Both the position numbers and the translations under genes were made by a program. A stretch of DNA of 5,820 nucleotides from Maribacter sp. (GTDB lineage: Bacteria > Bacteroidota > Bacteroidia > Flavobacteriales > Flavobacteriaceae): contig JANQUX010000241.1 of NCBI GenBank assembly GCA_030730545.1, forward strand, positions 1 to 5,820, written 5' to 3'. Each line of letters opens with the position of its first letter. Position 1 is the first letter of the stretch. A model generated the notes under the pieces. It saw only the letters and a list, made by a program, of their open reading frames with translations. It was not told where the DNA came from and made no database searches. Shown here in pieces: positions 1 to 5,820 of the stretch.

Positions 1-26
1 CTTTTAGGTATAGGTTTTATAAAACA

Positions 27-59
27 AAAAAGTCCTACATTTTAAATGTAGGACTTTTT
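27..59. terminator. Perfect hairpin, probable intrinsic (possibly bidirectional) terminator of the lipoprotein gene
   Basis: The arms 27-41 and 45-59 are perfectly complementary (15 base pairs, core GTCCTAC/GTAGGAC) around a 3-base loop, with A-rich and T-rich outer ends. Read on the minus strand, the hairpin lies about 20 bases past the lipoprotein stop codon and ends in a run of T, as a rho-independent terminator should. The symmetry means it could also stop transcription arriving from the left on the plus strand, but no gene is visible there. Confidence 0.8.
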
Positions 60-79
60 AAAAATACTAATCTCGTATT

Positions 80-340
80 TTAGAAATCTGAAAATAAATT
101 TAACGCTTCACAAGTGGCATCAACAACTTGTTGAGGTGATAATCCGTCTAAATCAGATTCATCTAATGTACCAGCGCTTTCGCCACCAACTGTTAAATCA
201 TATGTTCCGTCGCCATTATCACAAATTTCAACTTTTTGATCTGAGGCTGTACATGATTTACATTCATTGTCTTCATCTTTCGAACAACTAGTGAATGATA
301 CTGAAGCCGCTAAGGCTAAAAATAAAACTACTTTTTTCAT
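80..340 (-). CDS. Small cysteine-containing lipoprotein, function unknown
   Basis: This is an 86-residue secreted lipoprotein. It has a short Lys-Lys N-terminus, a hydrophobic stretch (residues 4-17) and a lipobox ending SFTSC, so cleavage and lipidation are expected at Cys19. The mature protein begins CSKDEDNE; an acidic stretch directly after the lipidated Cys is common in Bacteroidota lipoproteins and in some relatives is linked to surface export. Four further cysteines lie at 27, 30 (a CxxC pair), 40 and 77 and could form two disulfides. The segment around 40-52 (CDNGDGTYDLTVGG) resembles a recurring short motif of small flavobacterial lipoproteins, from memory. ATG at 340 is the only start that supplies the signal peptide. 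The gene stands alone, is followed by a strong terminator and has an A-rich leader. No function can be assigned. A metal-binding role for the CxxC is possible but unsupported. Confidence 0.85.
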   Translation of the reverse strand: MKKVVLFLALAASVSFTSCSKDEDNECKSCTASDQKVEICDNGDGTYDLTVGGESAGTLDESDLDGLSPQQVVDATCEALNLFSDF

Positions 341-563
341 AAAAACATTTGGTTTTGGTTGGTTTTTCTTACCCCCTTAACGATATGATTTTATAGTTTA
401 TTGCAAAAGTCTTATTAAAACTAGTAGTCCAAGTCTCGTAAAATGAATTTTTAGTACCTTGAGAGCAAACTAAAATCCTACAATAAGTACATCTCAATAT
501 TCGTAGGTTATTACACTTACAGCTATTATCAAAATGTAATTTAAAGATTAGAAGTGCCGATAT
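341..563. other. Intergenic region without a gene; leader and promoter area of the lipoprotein gene
   Basis: These 223 bases contain no coding frame of note on either strand. Bases 341-370 form, on the minus strand, an A/C-rich leader (repeats of AACCAA and AAACC) directly before the lipoprotein ATG with no Shine-Dalgarno motif, which is usual in Bacteroidota. A weak minus-strand promoter candidate is TTTTG at about 404-408 followed, 18 bases on, by TATCGTTA, which only partly matches the Bacteroidota -7 consensus TAnnTTTG. A short imperfect stem (477-485 with 498-507, one bulged base) lies past the antiporter stop codon and could be a weak terminator. Both signals are tentative. Confidence 0.35.
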
Positions 564-2420
564 TTATTTTTCCTTGGCTTCTTCTTTGTCTGGATCTTCC
601 ATTGGGAACATTTTACCCAAATATGCCAATTTATAACCTTTTTGAATATCGGTAAAGTCTTTGCTGAAAGCGGTAATGATTTGTATATCGCCCTCTGGGT
701 TTACTAAGAACAAGGGCACAATATCTGCATCTGCCTTTGTAATCTCAATTAAGCCTTCGTAATGCTCTGTGTCATGAAGTTCTATCTCATGTATTGAAGG
801 ATATTTTCTTGCCGCTTCCATCAATTTAATAAAGTCATCTGTATGCGAAAACAACCCCTCTTTTGGGTTGTTCTCTGGATCTGACATTTCATCGGCATCT
901 ACCAGTCTAAAAGAACCGTTCTCGCCAAATGCATCTTGAAACTTATCGATCGCATATCTGTTAATATCTGAATTTGCGGTCAAGGCCATTAAATAACCTA
1001 TGTCATTAAGCTCAATATTATCGGTTAGGTTATCTGAATAAATATTTGCAGAAATAGCTTCTAAGCCTAATTTGTTGGCCTTGTCAATATTAGTCTGGTT
1101 GTTATCTATTAAAACCACATGCCTGTTATTCTTATGCAAGTAAACACCGATTAAACGCGATACTTTAGAGGCTCCTAAAATTAAAATTCCTTCAGACTTA
1201 TTTAAAAACACCCCTATTAACTTCGCAAATATTCTAGCTGTAGTCGCATTAAGCAACACTGTACCGAGAACAATCATAAAAACCAAAGGTGTAATATATT
1301 CTGCGCCGGCTTCGCCCCTTGCCAATAATTTAGACCCGAATAATGATGCTATACCCGCCGCAACAATACCTCTAGGCCCTACCCAACTAATAAATAATTT
1401 TTCATTGAATTTTAAATTAGACCCTATAGAACTTAGAAAAACGCCTAGCGGTCTAATTATAAGCACGATGGATAAAAACAATGCGACTGTTTTCCAAGTA
1501 TATATTAATTCTAGATCTGCAATGTTGATGTTTGCTGCTAGTAATATGAATAATATAGAGATCAGAAGTATACTTAATGACTCTTTAAAATAAAGCAATT
1601 CTTTAATATTCGGTAAGTTGGTGTTCCCCATTACCATACCCATAACTACAACCGCTAACAAACCAGATTCATGAGCGAAAACATCTGACATAACGAAAAC
1701 CCCCAACACGACAGACAATGAGACAACGTTTAATAAGTAATGCGGAATAAAGCTTTTCTTGATTAAAAATGTAAGCGCATGGGCAAAAGTGAAACCGAAA
1801 GTAAACCCGAACAATAAAATTTTACCGAACTCGATCAATGCAGTCATAGTATATGCTTGCCCTTCGCCTACACTTATAAATTCATAGACCAATACCGCGG
1901 CTAATGCACCAATGGGGTCAATTAATATTCCTTCCCATTTTAGTATAGCCGAAACGTCTTTTTTAAGTGGAATATTTCTTAAAATAGGAGTAATTACAGT
2001 GGGTCCTGTTACAATTATTAAAGCTGAAAACAAGAAACAAAGCTGCCAAGAAAGTCCGAATAAAAAATAAGCCGCCAAAGAAGCGCCGAAAAATGTCGTT
2101 AAGCTACCAAGGGTAATTAACTTGGTAATTACCGGACCAATATTTTTAATTTCAGAACGCTTTAGGGTAAGCCCGCCTTCGAATAAAATAATGCTAATGG
2201 CCAGTGACACAAAATAATATAGACTTTCGCCAGGAAAAAGACCTTTGGTTCCGTTCCAAATTGGCTCAATAATTTTAGAACCATCTTCGGTGTACAAGGT
2301 CGATAACGGACCAACGATTAAACCAATAAGAATTAAAGGTAAAATTGCTGGTAATTTTAGGCGCCATGCCACCCATTGAGCAAGTATTCCTAAAATGATA
2401 ATTCCGGCAAGCTCTAGCAT
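564..2420 (-). CDS. CPA1-type cation:proton antiporter with C-terminal RCK (TrkA-N) domain
   Basis: This 618-residue inner-membrane antiporter should exchange Na+ (or K+) for H+ and serve pH and salt homeostasis. Residues 1-405 form a Na_H_Exchanger domain with about 12 hydrophobic segments. Family landmarks are visible: FEGGLTL (80-86), the TGPTVITPIL segment expected at the unwound helix (138-147), EGILIDPIGA (163-172) with the presumed ion-binding Asp168, ESGLLAVVVMGMVMGN (251-266) and GPRGIV (348-353), the equivalent of the CPA1 GxRG motif. Residues 411-530 form a Rossmann-like RCK domain: ILILGASKVS nucleotide loop, then VVLID with Asp439 at the end of strand 2. Residues about 545-605 look like an RCK C-terminal lobe. 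The tail (606-618) is highly charged. ATG at 2420 starts directly before the first membrane helix. Isoleucine replaces the Asn of the classical CPA1 Asn-Asp pair, and the Gly-rich loop is degenerate. The gene is transcribed alone, divergent from the usp-SulP pair. The family is clear; the cation is not. Confidence 0.93.
   Translation of the reverse strand: MLELAGIIILGILAQWVAWRLKLPAILPLILIGLIVGPLSTLYTEDGSKIIEPIWNGTKGLFPGESLYYFVSLAISIILFEGGLTLKRSEIKNIGPVITKLITLGSLTTFFGASLAAYFLFGLSWQLCFLFSALIIVTGPTVITPILRNIPLKKDVSAILKWEGILIDPIGALAAVLVYEFISVGEGQAYTMTALIEFGKILLFGFTFGFTFAHALTFLIKKSFIPHYLLNVVSLSVVLGVFVMSDVFAHESGLLAVVVMGMVMGNTNLPNIKELLYFKESLSILLISILFILLAANINIADLELIYTWKTVALFLSIVLIIRPLGVFLSSIGSNLKFNEKLFISWVGPRGIVAAGIASLFGSKLLARGEAGAEYITPLVFMIVLGTVLLNATTARIFAKLIGVFLNKSEGILILGASKVSRLIGVYLHKNNRHVVLIDNNQTNIDKANKLGLEAISANIYSDNLTDNIELNDIGYLMALTANSDINRYAIDKFQDAFGENGSFRLVDADEMSDPENNPKEGLFSHTDDFIKLMEAARKYPSIHEIELHDTEHYEGLIEITKADADIVPLFLVNPEGDIQIITAFSKDFTDIQKGYKLAYLGKMFPMEDPDKEEAKEK
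606..1190 (-). other. RCK/TrkA-N-like regulatory region of the antiporter
   Basis: This stretch encodes antiporter residues 411-605, the cytoplasmic part after the last membrane helix. The alternating pattern (ILIL, HVVLID, GLEAISANI, IGYLMALTAN, SFRLVDADE) fits the strands of a Rossmann fold. RCK domains usually bind NAD(H), ATP or a dinucleotide messenger and gate transport. Here the expected GxGxxG reads GASKVS, so two of the three glycines are serines, while the acidic residue that would hold a ribose (Asp439) is present. Ligand binding is therefore uncertain. Confidence 0.75.
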
Positions 2421-2566
2421 TTAATTTATTTTTGATAAAAATAAGAATTCTAGGTCATTATATATCATAATTACCAAACCATAACAAGCATAATTAAACC
2501 ATCGATTCAAGGGGTCGATATGACTTCTTGTTAATTAGCCCTATATTCGGGTGCACAACCTTACAA
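2421..2566. promoter_or_regulatory. Divergent intergenic region holding promoters of the antiporter and the usp-SulP pair
   Basis: The antiporter (leftward) and usp (rightward) genes diverge from these 146 AT-rich bases, so both promoters should lie here. For usp, TATATTCG (2542-2549) matches the Bacteroidota -7 element TAnnTTTG at all but one position and would give a leader of roughly 10-20 bases; no good -33 TTTG is at the right distance. For the antiporter, the minus strand carries TATGGTTTG near 2475-2483, with one extra spacer base relative to the consensus. Two small inverted repeats are present: ATTAT/ATAAT (2457-2471) and ATCGA/TCGAT (2501-2519). Neither is strong enough to call an operator. 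Confidence 0.4.
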
Positions 2567-2570
2567 ATGA

Positions 2571-3422
2571 CTGCTTATCAAGTTATATAAATCTATTTTA
2601 TTCGGCTTCGCATTTTCCCCTTCACTCAAGGTAAACATACTAGAATCTACTCGTATTGCATACTACCTAAATTGCAAACTTATTCTTATTCATGTTGGTA
2701 AAAAGACCGTAGAAAAATCTACCGAAATCGATACCATTATTTCTCAAACAGAACATTCAGATTCTTGTGTTGAAGTAATTTGGAAAGAAGGCAACCCTGA
2801 AACTGTAATTACAAAAGCCTGTATAGAACTCAATATCGATTTGTTGATTTTAGGCGCATTACAGCACGAAAATAAATTTCAGTTTTATGTAGGTTCAATT
2901 GCCAGAAAACTTACCCGAAAGGTAAACTGTTCTGTTTTATTATTAATTAAACCTGCAGAGAAAAGAGTACCCTGCAAACACATTGTAGTAAACGGACTAG
3001 ACGCTCCTGAAACTCCTATAGCTATTAAACACGCGTTTTATATTTCTAACTTATTAGGGGCTCAACAAATTACTATAGTAGAAGAGGTTTTACCAAAAGA
3101 AATTCCTGTAGACGTTGAAGATGACCGCTCACTAAAAAAAGCCAATATTATTAAACAACGAATTAGACATAGAGAAGATTCTAGGGTCAAGACCATTGTT
3201 TGTGCATTACCTGAAAATATTACTAAGGGCATTACCGTAAAAACACAGAGCATTTTTGGTAAAAGAGGCTATTCGATAGGTCATTATGCCGAGATTGTAC
3301 GAGCAGACTTATTAGTAATGAATGCACCAGTAAAAACCAGTATTTGGGATCGAATATTTCCACATGATATTGAATATATTCTATCTGATTTACCCACCGA
3401 TTTATTAATTGTTAGAACCTAG
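2571..3422 (+). CDS. Tandem universal stress protein (two Usp domains); start codon unresolved
   Basis: This is a cytoplasmic protein of about 283 residues made of two Usp-type alpha/beta domains. The frame is open from just after a TGA (2568-2570) to the TAG at 3420-3422. Domain 1 (about residues 6-130) begins with a typical Usp strand and helix, LYKSILFGFAFSPSL, continues with CKLILIHVG and IDLLILGA, and ends with GSIARKLTRKVNCSVLLLIKP. Its ATP-loop motif G-2x-G-9x-G[S/T] is present except that the second Gly is Gln98. Domain 2 (about 136-283) begins KHIVVNG and ends YILSDLPTDLLIVRT without that motif, so it probably does not bind ATP. No ATG, GTG or TTG exists in this frame before TTG 2841 (residue 91), which would cut domain 1 in half. 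Possible starts are CTG 2571 or another rare codon, or ATG 2567 in a neighbouring frame followed by a +1 shift. The SulP permease gene begins two bases after the stop, which suggests co-expression and a joint role. The family call is firm; the 5' end is not, and a frameshifted gene remains possible. Confidence 0.8.
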   Translation: MLIKLYKSILFGFAFSPSLKVNILESTRIAYYLNCKLILIHVGKKTVEKSTEIDTIISQTEHSDSCVEVIWKEGNPETVITKACIELNIDLLILGALQHENKFQFYVGSIARKLTRKVNCSVLLLIKPAEKRVPCKHIVVNGLDAPETPIAIKHAFYISNLLGAQQITIVEEVLPKEIPVDVEDDRSLKKANIIKQRIRHREDSRVKTIVCALPENITKGITVKTQSIFGKRGYSIGHYAEIVRADLLVMNAPVKTSIWDRIFPHDIEYILSDLPTDLLIVRT

Positions 3423-3424
3423 AT

Positions 3425-5647
3425 TTGACAGCTAAAAAGAAAAAATCCTCCAATTTTATAGCTACGCTGCCCAAGAACCTATTTTCCGGTTTCGTAGTGT
3501 CATTAATTGCTTTGCCGCTTGGGCTGGGACTGGCTCTTGCCAGTGAAGCTCCGCCTATCTCAGGTATTATTGCCGCAGTTGTAGGTGGGGTTGTTGTGGC
3601 AATTCTAGGAGGCTCCAATGTTACCATTACCGGACCAGGAAATGGTTTGGTGATTGTGCTTTTAGGGGCAATTACAACTCTTGGTGGTGGTGATTTGTAC
3701 GCCGGGTATCTATTTACACTTGCCGCCATTGTATTCTCAGGTATTCTAATGCTATTACTTGGGTTTCTTAAAATGGGTAGATTGGCAGACTTTTTTCCGG
3801 CATCTGCGATTGAAGGTATGTTGGCCGCCATTGGTTTAGGAATTTTAGCCAAACAGTTTCATATTATGATCGGGCATAGTAACGAACACGGTAGCATTGT
3901 TCATCTATTATTGCAGATACCAGAGGGAATAATCGGTCTTTATCAAAACTATCATATAGAGGAACTTATCGCTGCTGGTATAGGTGTAATTGCACTATTT
4001 ATCATGGCATACTACTCTAAAATAAGAAACAAGTATTTACACCTGATACCCGCACCCATGTGGATTCTAATATTATCTGTTGGGTTCAGTTATGTGTTTG
4101 CTTCATTAGGACTGCCTTATCCATTACAAAAAGAATTTTTGGTTAATATACCAGACAATGTATTGTCGAACTTAGCTTTTCCTGATTTTTCAAAGGCATT
4201 AGAAATTGATTTCATAACCACTGTTTTTGCCATAACCCTTATAGCAAGTATTGAATCTCTTTTAAGTATTAAGGCGGTAGACAAACTTGATCCTGAACGA
4301 AGAAGGTCGAATGTGAACAAAGACCTAAAGGCTCTTGGGCTTGCCACTTCTCTTAGTGGTATGGTTGGTGGGTTAAATGTGGTTACCGTCATCGCAAGAA
4401 GCTCGGTAAATGTGAATAACGGCGCTACCAACAGATCTGCCAATATTTTTCATGCCCTGTTTCTAGTCATATTTGTTTTGCTTTTTCAAGATCAATTAAG
4501 GCGAATTCCTTTAGCGGCATTAGCGGCTATATTGGTATATACGGGCTATAAACTTGCAACTCCAAAAAACCTACCAAAAATTGCAAGTATTGGTAAAGAA
4601 CAAATTGTCATCTTTCTAGCAACTTTATTGACCACATTATTTACCAACCTTATCACCGGTATTGCAATGGGTATATTGATCACTTTTATAATTCATGTGA
4701 TACTCAATAGAAGTTTGTCTCTTTTTGTAAATCACCTTACCAAGCCCAACATTCTAATGTTTAAAGAAAAAGATGCGGGCACTTATTATATAAGTGTCAA
4801 ATATTTCGCCTCTTTTCTTAATTTTTATAAGCTAAAAAATAAGCTAGATATTATACCTGAGAATGAAAATGTAATCTTAGATTTTTCACTTTGTAGTTTT
4901 GTGGATCACACGGTAATGGAAGGCCTAGAAAATTATGTGGATACCTTTATCAAAAAAGAGGGTAGTATAGAAATTATTGGGCTAGACAAACATGGTGCCG
5001 ATTCTAAGCATCCGTTTGCGATTCGTAAAGTATTGCCTTTTAGTAAAATTAGTTCTATCGAGAAATATTTTACCAAAAGACAGCGGTTGTTAAAAACTAT
5101 GGCCCAAGAATACAATTGGTCTTATGAGCCTAAAAGATCAGATGAAACAGCGTTTTTGAATAAATTTATTTTCTTTAAAAACAGAAAAGTTCCATACTAT
5201 TATAATCGATTTTATGACGAAACCCAAACGTTCAACTTATTCGATATTGAATTTAATGAAGGGGAGTTTATTGCAAAAGAGGTTGTAAAAACAACCATCT
5301 TACATATTAAATTCGACCATACCATACCCGTGTTTTCTCTAGACCGAGAAGGACTGTTAGGTTTTGTTTATGGCAAGGCTGGTTTTGAAGACATTGTATT
5401 AGAAAATCATCAAGATTTTAATAAGCGTTTTTTCTTGAGTGGTGAACAAAAAAAGGAAATTCAAGAACTATTTACGAATGAGCTCATAATCTTTTTAGAG
5501 AGTAACCCCTATTATCATATTGAGGCTAATGGCACATCTATCCTTATTCTGAAAAAGGAACGCTTATTAAGTGTTAAAGAGATTAAGGCAATGCTGTATT
5601 TTGGCAAACAACTTAATCAACTTCTTTGCTTAAGTGTTTCTTCATAG
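3425..5647 (+). CDS. SulP family inorganic anion permease with STAS domain and extra C-terminal domain
   Basis: This 740-residue inner-membrane transporter probably takes up an inorganic anion; sulfate and bicarbonate are both carried in this family and the sequence does not decide. Residues 15-435 form the SulP membrane domain: LPKNLFSGFVVSLIALPLG at the first helix, SEAPPISGI (40-48), GGSNVTITGPGNGL (62-75), and IASIESLLS (273-281), whose Glu277 is at the conserved SulP site. They are followed by the cytoplasmic loop DKLDPERRRSNVNKDL and GMVGGLNVVTVIARSSVNVNNGA (split 312-318, 319-334). A STAS domain follows (about 453-540; VILDFSLCSFVDHTVMEGL within 483-501). Residues about 545-735 are an additional soluble domain. 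The start must be TTG at 3425: an in-frame TAG lies at 3413-3415, no ATG follows until residue 109, and the basic N-terminus TAKKKK fits the family. The gene starts two bases after the usp stop, so translational coupling is likely. No carbonic anhydrase gene is in the window. Confidence 0.93.
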   Translation: MTAKKKKSSNFIATLPKNLFSGFVVSLIALPLGLGLALASEAPPISGIIAAVVGGVVVAILGGSNVTITGPGNGLVIVLLGAITTLGGGDLYAGYLFTLAAIVFSGILMLLLGFLKMGRLADFFPASAIEGMLAAIGLGILAKQFHIMIGHSNEHGSIVHLLLQIPEGIIGLYQNYHIEELIAAGIGVIALFIMAYYSKIRNKYLHLIPAPMWILILSVGFSYVFASLGLPYPLQKEFLVNIPDNVLSNLAFPDFSKALEIDFITTVFAITLIASIESLLSIKAVDKLDPERRRSNVNKDLKALGLATSLSGMVGGLNVVTVIARSSVNVNNGATNRSANIFHALFLVIFVLLFQDQLRRIPLAALAAILVYTGYKLATPKNLPKIASIGKEQIVIFLATLLTTLFTNLITGIAMGILITFIIHVILNRSLSLFVNHLTKPNILMFKEKDAGTYYISVKYFASFLNFYKLKNKLDIIPENENVILDFSLCSFVDHTVMEGLENYVDTFIKKEGSIEIIGLDKHGADSKHPFAIRKVLPFSKISSIEKYFTKRQRLLKTMAQEYNWSYEPKRSDETAFLNKFIFFKNRKVPYYYNRFYDETQTFNLFDIEFNEGEFIAKEVVKTTILHIKFDHTIPVFSLDREGLLGFVYGKAGFEDIVLENHQDFNKRFFLSGEQKKEIQELFTNELIIFLESNPYYHIEANGTSILILKKERLLSVKEIKAMLYFGKQLNQLLCLSVSS
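4781..5044 (+). other. STAS domain of the SulP permease
   Basis: This stretch encodes permease residues about 453-540. It contains the strand-loop-helix VILDFS...FVDHTVMEGL with Asp486 and Asp494-His-Thr, then SIEIIGLDKHG. This is the usual STAS arrangement in SulP proteins, where the domain lies in the cytoplasm and influences transport and dimerisation. The boundaries are approximate. Confidence 0.85.
5057..5629 (+). other. Unassigned soluble C-terminal domain of the SulP permease
   Basis: This stretch encodes residues about 545-735, beyond the end of STAS. It has no membrane segment. It begins with a basic helix (KRQRLLKTMAQEYNWSYEP), followed by a beta-rich part (FNLFDIEFNEGEFIAKEVVK, TTILHIKFDHTIPVFSLD), then DFNKRFFLSGEQKKEIQELF and a final strand-helix unit (TSILILKKERLLSVKEIKAM). 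The late pattern (an FNKRF strand, a helix before F[T]xEL, then a strand of the type xILIL) recalls a domain seen as a separate protein or membrane-anchored module in other bacteria, some annotated as DUF3137-like. That similarity is from memory only. Codon use and base composition look like the rest of the gene, so there is no sign of a recent join. Confidence 0.6.
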
Positions 5648-5820
5648 TGCTGTTTTGTTTTACTAATACTGCCTAAACGTTTCGTTAAACCTACTATTTA
5701 TCAGTAATTAGTTAAACACTTTTATCCATTGCAATTAAAAATACTACTTTATATATTCCTTAACACTTAAAAATTCTTAAATTTATAATAAAATACTGAA
5801 AGCAAAGAAGAAACTTAATA
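5648..5820. other. AT-rich tail of the window without a recognisable gene
   Basis: The 173 bases after the SulP stop codon contain no coding frame of useful length on either strand and no convincing GC-rich hairpin followed by T. A transcription end for the usp-SulP pair and a promoter for a gene beyond the window may lie here, but neither can be pointed to. Two copies of GTTAAAC (5684-5690, 5711-5717) are probably chance in such AT-rich DNA. Confidence 0.5.

Noticed and set aside
477..507. Imperfect hairpin past the antiporter stop codon
   Set aside because: There are nine pairs with a bulge, mostly A-T, and only a short T-rich tail on the minus strand; too weak to list as a terminator.
1405..1593. 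Plus-strand open frame opposite the antiporter
   Set aside because: It lies fully inside the antiporter gene on the other strand, has no family character and reads as an antisense shadow.
2501..2519. ATCGA/TCGAT inverted repeat as an operator between the divergent genes
   Set aside because: Five-base arms around a nine-base gap are expected by chance in this composition and there is no second copy.
2551..2633. GTG at 2551 as a start for the usp gene
   Set aside because: It lies in the third frame, reads a sequence without Usp character and stops at 2631-2633.
2841..2843. TTG at 2841 as the start of the universal stress protein
   Set aside because: It gives a 193-residue protein missing the first half of domain 1, although the missing Usp strand, helix and second strand are encoded in the same open frame upstream.
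3412..3852. Minus-strand open frame opposite the usp-SulP junction
   Set aside because: Its Pro- and Ser-rich composition is what results from the reverse of a membrane-protein gene; it overlaps the well-supported SulP start.
4117..4443. Minus-strand open frame inside the SulP gene
   Set aside because: It is an antisense shadow of conserved SulP membrane-domain sequence with no own signals.
5684..5717. Two GTTAAAC copies as a direct-repeat regulatory site or repeat array
   Set aside because: There are only two seven-base copies in strongly AT-rich DNA, with no further unit and no conserved spacing to compare.

Overview
The window looks like a piece of a Bacteroidota chromosome, most likely from the family Flavobacteriaceae. 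The DNA is AT-rich, no Shine-Dalgarno sequence is obvious in front of any gene, and there is a short lipoprotein with an SFTSCSKDED-type lipobox and acidic +2 region. The protein sequences also resemble flavobacterial versions of their families. This placement comes from recall of family sequences and not from a search.

Layout from left to right: a strong symmetrical hairpin (27-59) lies just past the end of a minus-strand gene for an 86-residue cysteine-containing lipoprotein (80-340). A 223-base gap without a gene follows (341-563). Next comes a minus-strand gene for a CPA1-type Na+(or K+)/H+ antiporter fused to a cytoplasmic RCK/TrkA-N regulatory domain (564-2420). A 146-base divergent intergenic region (2421-2566) separates it from a plus-strand pair: a tandem universal stress protein (about 2571-3422) and, two bases later, a 740-residue SulP-type anion permease with a STAS domain and a further C-terminal domain of about 190 residues (3425-5647). 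The last 173 bases (5648-5820) are AT-rich with no recognisable gene or convincing signal.

The three larger genes form a plausible ion-homeostasis locus. The antiporter exchanges monovalent cations for protons. The SulP protein would carry an inorganic anion such as bicarbonate or sulfate. The Usp-fold protein, translated immediately before the permease, is a candidate soluble regulator or partner. The link between the divergent units is inference from position only.

The main oddities are in the plus-strand pair. The usp reading frame encodes a complete N-terminal Usp fold but has no ATG, GTG or TTG before residue 91. The nearest ATG (2567) is in another frame and stops after seven codons. 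The permease start is forced to TTG by an upstream in-frame stop. The permease also carries an extra domain beyond STAS. No mobile element, CRISPR array, tRNA or rRNA was seen, and most of the window is ordinary core-type sequence.
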